A DNA stretch of 64,000 bases from Arthrobacter alpinus (GTDB lineage: Bacteria > Actinomycetota > Actinomycetes > Actinomycetales > Micrococcaceae): NCBI RefSeq assembly GCF_001294625.1, contig NZ_CP012677.1, positions 3,472,001-3,536,000 of the forward strand, read 5' to 3'. The notes below the pieces were generated by a model. That model was not told the origin of the DNA. It saw nothing but the letters and a program-made list of their open reading frames with translations, and did not search any database. Within the stretch, counting starts at the first letter, position 1; each line of letters starts with the position of its first letter. Shown here one piece after another: positions 42,365 to 51,144 of the stretch. The position numbers and the translations under genes were made by a program.

Positions 42365-43183
42365 ATGGATCCGGCAACAATTATCGGCCTAGTGATCGCT
42401 TTCGGGTCACTGGTGGCAATGATCAATCTCGAAGGGTCAACGGTAAGCAGCGTTATCCTGATCCCGCCGATGCTCCTAGTGTTCGTCGGCACCATCGCCG
42501 TGGGCATGGCAGGGTCCACGTTCAAGGATTTCATCTTCTCGTTCAAATCCCTGCCCAGGGCCTTCCTGTCCAAGCCTGCCTCGCCGGGGGGCAGTATTGA
42601 CACAGTGGTCCAACTGGCCGACAAGGCGCGCCGCCAGGGACTGCTTTCCTTGGAGGAAGACGCGGCCAACACCAAGGACGAGTTCCTGCGCGACGCCCTG
42701 CAGAACATTGCCGACGGCACCGACGGCGACGAGCTTCGGGACATGCTCGACGACGCCATTGATACCAAGATTAAATCCGATGGTATCGCCTCCAAGTTCT
42801 TTGCGACACTGGGCGGCTATGCCCCCACCGTGGGCATCATCGGAACGGTTGTTTCCCTGACCCATGTGCTGGAGAACCTCTCAGACCCCGCCACGCTGGG
42901 CCCCATGATTGCCAGCGCCTTCGTCGCCACCCTGTGGGGCCTGCTCTCAGCAAACTTCATCTGGCTGCCTATCGGTTCGCGACTGGCCCGGCTCTCCGAG
43001 CTGGAGGTGGAACGGATGACCTTGGTGATGGAGGGAGTCCTGGCCGTCCAGGCCGGTTCCCAGCCCACACTGCTGCGTGAACGGCTCCTGGCGATGGTGC
43101 CCAAACACCACAGGGTACCGCAGAAGAAGTCGAGCAAGAACGTCAATATCGATCCCGACGAGCAGATGAAGTCGGCCGCGTGA
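42365..43183 (+). CDS. motA: Stator protein MotA
   Basis: 272 residues, four membrane helices: two near the N-terminus (IIGLVIAFGSLVAMINLEGS, ILIPPMLLVFVGTIAVGMAG) and two in the second half (ATLGGYAPTVGIIGTVVSLT, MIASAFVATLWGLLSANFIW). The cytoplasmic loop has the charged torque residues (KARRQGLLSLEEDAANTKDE). MotA/PomA-type proton or sodium channel around MotB. Overlaps motB by GTGA. Confidence 0.95.
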   Translation: MDPATIIGLVIAFGSLVAMINLEGSTVSSVILIPPMLLVFVGTIAVGMAGSTFKDFIFSFKSLPRAFLSKPASPGGSIDTVVQLADKARRQGLLSLEEDAANTKDEFLRDALQNIADGTDGDELRDMLDDAIDTKIKSDGIASKFFATLGGYAPTVGIIGTVVSLTHVLENLSDPATLGPMIASAFVATLWGLLSANFIWLPIGSRLARLSELEVERMTLVMEGVLAVQAGSQPTLLRERLLAMVPKHHRVPQKKSSKNVNIDPDEQMKSAA

Positions 43184-43992
43184 GTAGTGGTAGGGGACGG
43201 GGCCGAAAACGCCGGGGAGCGCCCGCCCAGTCCCACCCCGATGAACGGTGGATGGCCTCCTATATGGACATGGTCACCGTGCTGATGTGCATGTTCATAG
43301 TGCTCTTTGCCATGTCCTCGGTGGACAATGAAAAGTTTGTCCAACTCCGGGACTCCCTGGCCACCGGCTTTGGCCAAGTGGACGTTGGCAAGATCGACAC
43401 GGCAAAAGGGGTGGTTGTTGCTCCGGTCGACGTCGGCAAGGAAGGCACCATGACGCAGGACTACATGTCCTTGGCGTTGGCCGAGGTAGACAAGCTGAGC
43501 GCCCTGCGGGAGGACATGCACACGCGGCTGACAAGCGCCGGGCTGGACGGCAACGTTCAATTCGACATTGACCAGCGCGGGCTGAGCGTGAAACTCATGG
43601 GCTCGCAGACGTTCTTCTTCCCTGACAGCCCGACTCTGTCAGAGACCGCGGTAAAGGTCCTCACGACCGTGGCGCCGGTACTGGAAAGCGCCCACCTGGA
43701 ACTATCCGTTGAGGGGCATGCTGCCAACGCCATCACCAACTATCCTTCGGTGTGGGAGCTCTCCTCCGAACGCGCCGTCGGGGTTCTGCGTTTCTTGGTG
43801 GAGCAGTGCCGTATCCCTGCGGGGAGCATCGGGGCCGTGGGCTATGGTTCGGCACGCCAGGTCAACGACGACTCCACGGAGGCGCTGCGGGAACTCAATA
43901 GACGGGTGGACATCGTGGTGCTCTCTAGCCAGAGTGAGGGAGTTCGGGAGCTAATTCCTGAAGCGTTGAAAGAAAAAGCTGCGCATCCCTAA
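43180..43992 (+). CDS. motB: Stator protein MotB
   Basis: 270 residues, GTG start. Basic N-terminus (GRGRKRRGAPAQ), then the single membrane helix SYMDMVTVLMCMFIVLFAMS with the ion-carrying aspartate 30, and a C-terminal OmpA/peptidoglycan-binding domain (LELSVEGHAANAITNYPSVW, SSERAVGVLRFLVEQCRIPA, RELNRRVDIVVLSS). Coupling ion not deduced. Its stop lies inside the fliM promoter. Confidence 0.95.
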   Translation: MSSGRGRGRKRRGAPAQSHPDERWMASYMDMVTVLMCMFIVLFAMSSVDNEKFVQLRDSLATGFGQVDVGKIDTAKGVVVAPVDVGKEGTMTQDYMSLALAEVDKLSALREDMHTRLTSAGLDGNVQFDIDQRGLSVKLMGSQTFFFPDSPTLSETAVKVLTTVAPVLESAHLELSVEGHAANAITNYPSVWELSSERAVGVLRFLVEQCRIPAGSIGAVGYGSARQVNDDSTEALRELNRRVDIVVLSSQSEGVRELIPEALKEKAAHP

Positions 43993-44016
43993 CGAGGGGG
44001 CTCTGGGTGCCGATAG
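43990..44016 (+). promoter_or_regulatory. FliA/WhiG-type promoter of fliM onward
   Basis: TAAC (43990-43993, overlapping the motB stop), exactly 15 bases, then GCCGATAG (44009-44016). A start near 44023 would put the fliM GTG (44025) at or next to the RNA end, so fliM would be leaderless from this promoter. Confidence 0.65.
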
Positions 44017-44024
44017 TGCCATGA

Positions 44025-44933
44025 GTGCCAGCCTTCCAACATAACCCCGCCGCTACTGCAGCCGCGATGGGGCGTGCCGTGGAACTTTATGATTTCTCCC
44101 GGCCGGCCACCCTGGTCAGGGAGCACGCCCGCAGGCTCGAAGGGGTGTTCGAAACTTTTGCCCGACAATGGGCAACGCAGCTGACGTCGCGTCTGCGGAT
44201 CAACTCGACTGTCACCTCAGGCAACGTCACCACGATGACGTACAACGACTATGCCGGTTCCCTCCCCGAAGAGACACTCATGGTGCTCGTTGCGCTGGAC
44301 GGGCATGAAGCCAGGGGTGTGATGCAGTTCCCCGTGAACGCCGCCCTGTCCTGGGTGTCACGCATGCTCGGAAGCACCGGCACCCAGGCGCCGAGCTTCC
44401 GTAAACTGACTGAGATTGAGCAGGCGCTCATCCGACGGCTGGCAGAAGACGCTCTGGAAGACCTGGGGTATTCATTTGGCCCGCTGTTAAGCGCGCGGAT
44501 GCGGGTGACGGGCATGCATTTCAATTCCCGCACCGCCCAGGCCACGGCCACCGACACGTCGATGGTGGTTGCCCCGTTCACAGTGCGCAGCGGCGCGGAG
44601 GAGTGGCAGGCCACAGTGGCACTGCCCGCGCAGCTTGTGCTGTCCCAACTGGTCGAGCAGGATCCTGCCGGTGACACGGGCGCTGCAGCATTGTTGCTGC
44701 GAGGCCAAGTGTCCCAAGTGCCGGTTGAGGTGGCGGTGGAGCTGGTAGCCACCCCAGTGACAGCCACAGCGATCTTGCACCTGGCAGTCGGGGATGTCTT
44801 AGCGATCCCGCACCCGGTCGGGAAGCCTTTTAGCGTGACACTGAACGGGAAAGCGGTGGCCCGCGCGGTGGGGGTCGCCCACGGTTCTCGGCAGGGCGCA
44901 CAAATAGTTTCAATTGAGGAGAACGTTTCGTGA
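44025..44933 (+). CDS. fliM: Switch protein FliM
   Basis: 302 residues, GTG start. Body is FliM: YDFSRPATLVREHARRLEGV, FARQWATQLTSRLRINSTVT, MSxxExx-like LTEIEQALIRRLAEDALEDL, and C-terminal SpoA domain (VPVEVAVELVATPVTATAIL, LAVGDVLAIPHPVGKPFSVT). The N-terminal helix that binds CheY-P in most FliM proteins (LSQxEIDALL) is missing; residues 1-18 read PAFQHNPAATAAAMGRAV. No ribosome site sits in the last 15 bases before GTG. Overlaps fliN by GTGA. Confidence 0.93.
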   Translation: MPAFQHNPAATAAAMGRAVELYDFSRPATLVREHARRLEGVFETFARQWATQLTSRLRINSTVTSGNVTTMTYNDYAGSLPEETLMVLVALDGHEARGVMQFPVNAALSWVSRMLGSTGTQAPSFRKLTEIEQALIRRLAEDALEDLGYSFGPLLSARMRVTGMHFNSRTAQATATDTSMVVAPFTVRSGAEEWQATVALPAQLVLSQLVEQDPAGDTGAAALLLRGQVSQVPVEVAVELVATPVTATAILHLAVGDVLAIPHPVGKPFSVTLNGKAVARAVGVAHGSRQGAQIVSIEENVS

Positions 44934-45640
44934 CAACCACGCTGACACAACAGGCCATCGCCGCGGACGCCTTGGCGGCTTTGCTGCCCGCATCCACGCC
45001 TCTGGAAGCCACCCCGTGGCCAGTTACGGCCGGTGAGATCCCTGCCTCCGGCATGTCAACACTGAGCGTTGACTACCTTGGTGCGGTCTCCGCCGAACTA
45101 GCCATCACCCTGCCGTCCTCCAGCGAGAGGGCAATTCGGGAGGCGGGGGGCCCGGGGGCCATCTCCGCTGCGGACATCCTGCGCCCGGCGCTGGAAGCCG
45201 CGGCACAAACTCTTGGCTCAGGGGTTCTCGGCGATGTTGGAGAAGGCGCCTCCGCCGCACTTTTCAGTGACCCTGAAACAAACGTCTTCCGCCTGACGGA
45301 GCCCGGAAACTCGGTGGCTTTTGCCTGGTTCGCGATCCGCCTTCGCAGCAACGGGACGCGTCCGGCCACCGCCGCGGCGACGGTCAGTGCCCAGAACATG
45401 GGTCGCATCCATGATGTGGAAATGGCACTGTCGGTGGTCATTGGCCACACCCGGATGACCGTGGCCAACGTCCTGGGTCTTGAACCGGGCGACGTGGTGG
45501 ACCTGGACAGGGCCGCAGGTGCCCCCGCAGACATCCTACTCAATGGGCGGCTGATAGGACACGGCGAAATTGTTGTTGTGGACCAGGAGTATGGCATCCG
45601 TGTCACCAAGATTCTGGATGCAGCGGAGACGGTCGGCTAA
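44930..45640 (+). CDS. fliN: Switch protein FliN with long N-terminal domain
   Basis: 236 residues. The last 80 are the SpoA/FliN domain (RIHDVEMALSVVIGHTRMTV, EPGDVVDLDRAAGAPADILL, IVVVDQEYGIRVTKIL). The first 150 residues form an extra domain (SVDYLGAVSAELAITLPSSS, LRPALEAAAQTLGSGVLGDV) in the place where FliY carries its CheC-like phosphatase domain. I do not see the CheC D/S-x3-E-x2-N-x22-P-like catalytic motif, so phosphatase activity is doubtful. GTG start. Confidence 0.9.
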   Translation: MTTTLTQQAIAADALAALLPASTPLEATPWPVTAGEIPASGMSTLSVDYLGAVSAELAITLPSSSERAIREAGGPGAISAADILRPALEAAAQTLGSGVLGDVGEGASAALFSDPETNVFRLTEPGNSVAFAWFAIRLRSNGTRPATAAATVSAQNMGRIHDVEMALSVVIGHTRMTVANVLGLEPGDVVDLDRAAGAPADILLNGRLIGHGEIVVVDQEYGIRVTKILDAAETVG

Positions 45641-46063
45641 GTGGACACCTTCCTGCTTGTCCTGCGGGTGGGGCTTGCCCTGGCAGTGGTGATGCTGCTG
45701 TTGTGGATGGCCCAAAAACGGTTTGCCAAGGGAAATAACGGCGCCGCCGGTGTGCAGCTGGAGGTGGTCAGCCGGCGCAATGTGGGCCAAAAAGCCTCGG
45801 TGGTGATGGTTGACGCCGACGGCCAACGGTTCCTTCTCGGCGTGACCGAGCACAACGTCAACGTCCTGCACAGCGCTCCCGCGCCCGTTCCCGAACCGGT
45901 GTTTTCCCACGCACTCAACCAAGCAGGAACGTTCGACGGGCTGGTGGCGCCCAGCAGTGACAAGCGCCCCCGCTCAGACCCCAACGCTCTTTCCGGCTCA
46001 ATCTTGTCCCCCAAAACCTGGCAGCAGGCATGGGATGCGGTGCGCAAGGGCATTAGTCCGTGA
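45641..46063 (+). CDS. fliO: FliO-like export-gate assembly protein
   Basis: 140 residues. One N-terminal membrane helix (TFLLVLRVGLALAVVMLLLW) followed by a small beta-rich cytosolic domain (VQLEVVSRRNVGQKASVVMV, ADGQRFLLGVTEHNVNVLHS). FliO helps assemble FliP. Its family is poorly conserved; the match is to the G-Q/K-x-S-VV-x-V pattern of FliO_C and to position. GTG begins one base after the fliN stop; GTGA overlap with fliP. Confidence 0.85.
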   Translation: MDTFLLVLRVGLALAVVMLLLWMAQKRFAKGNNGAAGVQLEVVSRRNVGQKASVVMVDADGQRFLLGVTEHNVNVLHSAPAPVPEPVFSHALNQAGTFDGLVAPSSDKRPRSDPNALSGSILSPKTWQQAWDAVRKGISP

Positions 46064-46914
46064 GCTACGATTCGGTAACCCTGCGACGCTGGGGCCGTGC
46101 GGCACTGATGCTCGGGCTGCTGCTGGGTGCCTTGGTGGCGTTCCAACTGCTCTTTACCTCATCAGCGCAGGCACTCACGGTGATGGCACCGGGGGACCCT
46201 GTGCAGCCGACACCGCCGACACCGCCCACCGATGCCGGTACCGGCGGAATAAACCTTTCCATCAACGGGCTCAACGGCGAACCCAGCTCGGCAATCGTGA
46301 CGCTGATCGCCATCACCTTGTTGTCGGTGGCGCCGGCCCTGCTGTTGATGATGACCTCTTTCACCAAGATCTTCGTGGTCCTGGCGATGACACGGAACGC
46401 TTTGGGCCTTCCCTCGATCCCGCCCAACCAGGTTTTGGCCGGGCTGGCGCTCTTCTTGTCCTTGTTCATCATGTCTCCGGTGCTGATGGAGATCAACAAC
46501 ACCGCCATCCAGCCCTATCTCAACGGCAGCCTGGACGTCAGCGGCGCCTTCAACGTGGCCGGCGGTCCGCTGCGCCACTTCATGCTGCCCCAGACCCGCG
46601 AAGAAGACATTGCGCTGATGACCCGGTCGGCAGGTCGGGAGAACCCGGAAAGCCCTGACGCAGTACCCATGCTGACACTAATTCCGGCGTTTATGATCTC
46701 CGAACTGCGCAGTGCCTTCATCATCGGTTTCGTCATTTTTGTTCCCTTCCTGATCATCGACATCGTTGTGGCCTCCGCCCTGATGTCCATGGGCATGATG
46801 ATGCTCCCGCCGGTGATGATCTCCTTGCCGTTCAAGATCTTGTTGTTTGTCCTGGTTGACGGCTGGGGCTTGATCATCACAGCCCTAGTACAAAGTTATG
46901 GCGGTGTCACGTGA
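46060..46914 (+). CDS. fliP: Type III export gate protein FliP
   Basis: 284 residues. N-terminal hydrophobic signal (LMLGLLLGALVAFQLLFTSS, cut near SAQA), a loop, then the FliP membrane helices (ITLLSVAPALLLMMTSFTKI, MTRNALGLPSIPPNQVLAGL, FVIFVPFLIIDIVVASALMS, MGMMMLPPVMISLPFKILLF). Pentamer at the core of the export gate. GTG start overlapping fliO. Confidence 0.96.
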   Translation: MSYDSVTLRRWGRAALMLGLLLGALVAFQLLFTSSAQALTVMAPGDPVQPTPPTPPTDAGTGGINLSINGLNGEPSSAIVTLIAITLLSVAPALLLMMTSFTKIFVVLAMTRNALGLPSIPPNQVLAGLALFLSLFIMSPVLMEINNTAIQPYLNGSLDVSGAFNVAGGPLRHFMLPQTREEDIALMTRSAGRENPESPDAVPMLTLIPAFMISELRSAFIIGFVIFVPFLIIDIVVASALMSMGMMMLPPVMISLPFKILLFVLVDGWGLIITALVQSYGGVT

Positions 46915-47183
46915 ATACCTCAGAGGTCTTGAACATCGCCGTCCAGGCCCTGTGGGTCGCGGCGAAACTCTGTGCCCCCATCTTGTTGACGGCCCTGGTG
47001 ATTGGCTTTGCCATCTCCTTGCTGCAATCCATCACCCAGGTTCAGGAAGCAACACTGTCCTTTGTTCCCAAGGCGGTTGGCGTTGCGCTGGCACTGCTGA
47101 TTTCAGGGCATTGGATGATCACCGAGATCGTCACGTTCACTCATGACCTCTTCGATAAGATCCCCATCCTTCTGAGGGGTTGA
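46911..47183 (+). CDS. fliQ: Type III export gate protein FliQ
   Basis: 90 residues with two membrane helices (ALWVAAKLCAPILLTALVIG, KAVGVALALLISGHWMITEI) separated by SLLQSITQVQEATLSFVPK, the FliQ signature. GTGA overlap with fliP and 3 bases to fliR. Confidence 0.96.
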   Translation: MNTSEVLNIAVQALWVAAKLCAPILLTALVIGFAISLLQSITQVQEATLSFVPKAVGVALALLISGHWMITEIVTFTHDLFDKIPILLRG

Positions 47184-47186
47184 GCG

Positions 47187-47954
47187 GTGAACATTCCCAT
47201 CGAGCTGGGATGGTTGGAGGCAACCATGCTGGCCGCAGTGCGGATGACGGCGTTCATCGTCATTGCGCCACCGTTTTCCTACAACGCCATCCCGTTGCGA
47301 ATCAAGGGCATGCTGGCGTTGGGCCTGGCCCTGGCCATGTCGGCTCGCCTGCCAGCCACGGGGGCTGTGAGCGAGACCGGCACCTTCCTTGTGGCCCTGA
47401 TATTGGAAATGGTCACCGGTGCAGCGCTGGGCTTTTTGGTCTACCTGGTCTTCGCGGCGGTCCAGACAGCGGGCGCCATGATCGACACTTTTGGCGGCTT
47501 TGCCATGGCGCAGGCCTTCGACCCACAATCCATGGTCAACGGCGCCCAATTCACCAAACTCTTCCAGATGACTGCGCTGGCGCTGTTGTTCGCCTCGGAC
47601 GGCTACCAGCTGATCATTGGCGGACTGGTCCGCTCCTTTGACGCCATCCCCGTAGGTGCCGGGTTTGACCTGGCACATCCGGCCCAAGTCATCGCCACGG
47701 CCACTACGGGGATGTTCCTGGCTGCGGTGCAAATCGCCGGGCCGCTGCTGGTGGTGTTGTTTCTGGCCGACGCCGGACTGGGCCTGCTGACGAGGGTGGC
47801 TCCGGCGCTCAACGCCTTCGCCATGGGCTTTCCCTTAAAGATCATGCTCACACTTGCCCTGGGGGGCATGCTCGTACTGGGTCTTGGCCATGTGGTTCCT
47901 GGCATGGTTGACACGGTCCTGAACTATTTGGCGAAGGCAGGCGCACGTGGCTGA
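47187..47954 (+). CDS. fliR: Type III export gate protein FliR
   Basis: 255 residues, five to six membrane helices; family wording AAVRMTAFIVIAPPFSYNAI, LGFLVYLVFAAVQTAGAMID, FGGFAMAQAFDPQSMVNGAQ, and VAPALNAFAMGFPLKIMLTL (the FliR C-terminal motif). Completes the FliPQR channel. GTG start; overlaps flhB by 8 bases. Confidence 0.96.
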   Translation: MNIPIELGWLEATMLAAVRMTAFIVIAPPFSYNAIPLRIKGMLALGLALAMSARLPATGAVSETGTFLVALILEMVTGAALGFLVYLVFAAVQTAGAMIDTFGGFAMAQAFDPQSMVNGAQFTKLFQMTALALLFASDGYQLIIGGLVRSFDAIPVGAGFDLAHPAQVIATATTGMFLAAVQIAGPLLVVLFLADAGLGLLTRVAPALNAFAMGFPLKIMLTLALGGMLVLGLGHVVPGMVDTVLNYLAKAGARG

Positions 47955-49092
47955 TCCAACAGGGGAGAGAACCGAAAAGGCCACCGACAAGCGGATGAAG
48001 GAGGTCCGGGAAAAGGGTCAACTGACCCGATCCCAGGACTTGACGGCCTGGGTGGGCGTGGGCGCGGCAGTGGTGATGTTCCCGGGGGTAATTGCACGTA
48101 CCGTCGACGCGTTGGCCGACCAGATGTTCACGGCAGTGGCCATAACAGCGCACCCGGACCCCAAGCTCGCCCTCCAAGCCCTGGAAGCGGGGTTGGGCGC
48201 GCTGGCAGGCATCCTAGGCCCCATGCTCTTGATCGTGGCGGCGGCCGTGATCGCCGCGGCGGCCATCCAGGGCGGCATCCGGTTTAAGAAGTTCGCCCCC
48301 AAATTTGAGCAGTTCGATCTGTTAAAAGGGCTCAAGAACGTGGTGGGCACCCAGGCACTGTGGAACGGGGTGAAGGCCCTGCTGAAAACCGCAGTGGTGG
48401 GCTTGGTCCTCTACGCTGTCATCCAGGGCATGGTCCCGGTCCTGCTCCAGGCTGGGGGCCTGCAAATATCGGATCTGTTGGCGGCTGCAGGGCGCGGCGT
48501 CATTTCTCTGGTCCAGTTTGCCGTGGCCGCCGGCATGCTGCTGGCCGTGGCGGACGTGTTTGTCATCGCCCGGCGCAACCGCAAGAAAACCCGCATGACC
48601 AAAAAAGAGGTCACCGATGAACACAAGTCAAGTGACGGCGATCCCATGATCAAGTCAGCCCGGCGGCAACGCCAGCTCGCCATGGCCCGCAACCGCATGA
48701 TGAGCGCGGTGGGGACGGCCGACGTCGTCCTCATCAACCCCACGCATGTGGCGGTGGCGCTGCGGTACGAGCCGGGGAAGTCGGCGCCCCGTGTGGTGGC
48801 CAAGGGTGCGGACAGGGTGGCCACCCGTATCCGGGCCGAGGCCGAGGCCAAGAAGGTGCCCCTGGTCAAGGACATCCCACTGGCTAGGGCGCTCCACGGC
48901 TCCTGCGAGCTGGGCGCCGAAATCCCCGTGGAGCTGTACAACCAGGTGGCGGCGGTGCTTGCGTTCGTGATGGCCCTGAAGAAACGCGGGGCCACGGCGG
49001 GCACCCACCAGATCCTGCCCGCCGGTTCTTCCGTCCCTGCCTCCTTGATCCCCAAGCCCTTGATCGCCACGACCGAAGGAATACCCGCGTGA
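47947..49092 (+). CDS. flhB: Export switch protein FlhB
   Basis: 381 residues. Cytoplasmic N-terminus GERTEKATDKRMKEVREKGQ, four membrane helices, and the C-terminal domain with the self-cleavage motif NPTH near residue 264 (VVLINPTHVAVALRY), where cleavage between Asn and Pro lets FliK switch substrate class. The C-terminal 35 residues (GTHQILPAGSSVPASLIPKP) are an extension. GTG start. Confidence 0.96.
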   Translation: MADPTGERTEKATDKRMKEVREKGQLTRSQDLTAWVGVGAAVVMFPGVIARTVDALADQMFTAVAITAHPDPKLALQALEAGLGALAGILGPMLLIVAAAVIAAAAIQGGIRFKKFAPKFEQFDLLKGLKNVVGTQALWNGVKALLKTAVVGLVLYAVIQGMVPVLLQAGGLQISDLLAAAGRGVISLVQFAVAAGMLLAVADVFVIARRNRKKTRMTKKEVTDEHKSSDGDPMIKSARRQRQLAMARNRMMSAVGTADVVLINPTHVAVALRYEPGKSAPRVVAKGADRVATRIRAEAEAKKVPLVKDIPLARALHGSCELGAEIPVELYNQVAAVLAFVMALKKRGATAGTHQILPAGSSVPASLIPKPLIATTEGIPA

Positions 49093-51134
49093 ACCGCAAC
49101 GTCTCGAAGCTGGCCATTCCCATGGGGGTGGTGGGAATTGTGCTGCTCCTGGTGGTCCCCATTCCGGCCATGCTGCTGGACATCCTGATTATCATCAACA
49201 TCGTCTTCGCCCTGCTGGTGTTGATGAACAGCATGTTCGTGAAGAAGCCGCTGGACTTCTCGGTGTTTCCGTCCTTGCTGCTCGTGGCCACGTTGTTCCG
49301 GCTTGGCCTGAACGTTGCCTCCACCCGCCTGGTGCTGGGGCACGCCCATGCCGGTCAGGTGATTCAGGCGTTTGGTGAGGTGACGGTTGGCGGGAACCTG
49401 ATCATTGGCGGGGTGATCTTTTTGATCCTGGTTGTCATCCAGTTTGTGGTGGTGACCAAGGGTGCCGAACGTGTGGCCGAGGTGGGTGCCCGTTTCACGC
49501 TTGACGCCATGCCAGGCAAGCAGATGGCCATTGACGCAGACTTGAACGCCGGGTTGATCACCGATGTCGAGGCCAAGGAACGGCGCGTGGAGGTCTCGGC
49601 GGAAGCCGATTTCTACGGTGCCATGGACGGCGCCTCCAAGTTCGTCAAGGGTGACGCCATTGTGGGGATCATCATTATCATCATCAACCTGGTGGGTGGT
49701 ATCGGGATCGGGATGCTCCAACGTGGCATGGACTTTGCCGACGCCGTGAACACCTACTCCCTGCTGTCGGTTGGTGACGGCTTGGTGTCCCAGATCCCGG
49801 CCCTGTTGATGGCCGTGGCCACCGGCATGATCGTCACCCGCGCCAACGCCTCCTCCGACATGGGCACGACGGCGGCGCAGCAGCTGACGCAGTCACGCCC
49901 GGCCATGATGGTGGCCGGGACCGCAGCCATCATCATGGCGGTCATCCCCGGCATGCCGGCATTCTTCTTCCTGGCCGTGGGAGCCTTGCTGCTGTTCCTG
50001 GGGCAAAGGGTGAAAGCGGCGCAGACAGCGGCAGCCAAGGCCGCAACCCTTGAGGCGATCTCGGCCGCGCCGCAGACTGAAACCACCGACGACATCATGG
50101 CGGCGATGCGGGTGCAGCCACTGGAAATCCAGCTTTCCACCGACCTGGTGGACCTGGTATCCGGTTCTGCCGACGATCTACTGGCACGCATCAGGGCCTT
50201 GCGGCACAAGGTGGCCATGGAAATGGGTGTGGTGGTGCCCCCGGTTCGCACCCGCGACCACGTTGAACTGCCGGAGGCCACGTATGTGATCAGGATTGCC
50301 GGCGTGGAGGCAGGACGCGGCAACGCCCCGGCCGGAAGGGTCCTGGCGCTCGGTGACCAGCTTGCCGGGCTTCCTGGCACCCCCACAGTGGAACCGGTGT
50401 TTGGGCTGGCCGGAAAGTGGATCCCGGCGGAGATGCGGCACAGTGCCGAAATGTCCGGTGCCACAGTGATCGACAGGGTCTCCGTGGTCATCACACACCT
50501 CTCAGCGATTGTCACGGCAAACGCCGCACGCCTGCTCAGCCGTGAAGACGTGCGGGTCTTGACCGAGGGGGTCAAGGAAGTATCGCCGTCGATCGTTGAG
50601 GAATTGATCCCCGGGATACTCTCCCTCGGCGAGGTGCAGCGCGTGTTGCAGGGACTGCTGGGTGAGCAGGTGCCCATCAACGACCTTCCCCGCATTTACG
50701 AGTCCCTGTCGCTGCAGGCGAAAAAGAGCACCGACCCCGAGGGCCTGATCGAGGCTGCCCGCTCGGCCCTGGGGCCTGTTATCGCCGACAAATATATTGA
50801 AGGCGGCTCGCTGGCTGTGCTGATGATTGACCCCGGCCTGGAACAATCCTTGCTGGAAGGCCTGCGCCCCTCGGAGCTGGGCTCGCAGATAGTGCTTGAC
50901 CCGTCCCGGCTCGAGGCGTTCCTGACCTCCGTGACCGAAACCAACTCTCTCGCCGAACAAGCCGGCCGCAATGCCGTCCTGGTGTGCGCCCCGGCGCTTC
51001 GGCCGGCCATTTGGCGGCTCGTGTCCGGGCGTATAAAGGGGCTTCCGGTGGTGTCCTACACAGAGGCGACAGCAGGAAACCCCACCATAGACACGGTGGG
51101 GGTGGTGCGCGTTGTCCAGTCAATTTCAGCTTAG
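49089..51134 (+). CDS. flhA: Export gate protein FlhA
   Basis: 681 residues. About eight N-terminal membrane helices (FALLVLMNSMFVKKPLDFSV, FRLGLNVASTRLVLGHAHAG), the conserved cytosolic loop GAERVAEVGARFTLDAMPGK QMAID, and the large C-terminal domain binding chaperones (EVQRVLQGLLGEQVPINDLP, PALRPAIWRLVSGRIKGLPV). Nonameric ring of the export gate. GTGA overlap with flhB. 10 bases before the FlhF-like gene. Confidence 0.97.
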   Translation: MNRNVSKLAIPMGVVGIVLLLVVPIPAMLLDILIIINIVFALLVLMNSMFVKKPLDFSVFPSLLLVATLFRLGLNVASTRLVLGHAHAGQVIQAFGEVTVGGNLIIGGVIFLILVVIQFVVVTKGAERVAEVGARFTLDAMPGKQMAIDADLNAGLITDVEAKERRVEVSAEADFYGAMDGASKFVKGDAIVGIIIIIINLVGGIGIGMLQRGMDFADAVNTYSLLSVGDGLVSQIPALLMAVATGMIVTRANASSDMGTTAAQQLTQSRPAMMVAGTAAIIMAVIPGMPAFFFLAVGALLLFLGQRVKAAQTAAAKAATLEAISAAPQTETTDDIMAAMRVQPLEIQLSTDLVDLVSGSADDLLARIRALRHKVAMEMGVVVPPVRTRDHVELPEATYVIRIAGVEAGRGNAPAGRVLALGDQLAGLPGTPTVEPVFGLAGKWIPAEMRHSAEMSGATVIDRVSVVITHLSAIVTANAARLLSREDVRVLTEGVKEVSPSIVEELIPGILSLGEVQRVLQGLLGEQVPINDLPRIYESLSLQAKKSTDPEGLIEAARSALGPVIADKYIEGGSLAVLMIDPGLEQSLLEGLRPSELGSQIVLDPSRLEAFLTSVTETNSLAEQAGRNAVLVCAPALRPAIWRLVSGRIKGLPVVSYTEATAGNPTIDTVGVVRVVQSISA

Positions 51135-51144
51135 GGGCCACAGC

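Noticed and set aside
48411..49721. 436-residue minus-strand open frame over flhB/flhA
   Set aside because: Shadow of the two flagellar genes, full of His/Asp/Gln runs and with no domain.
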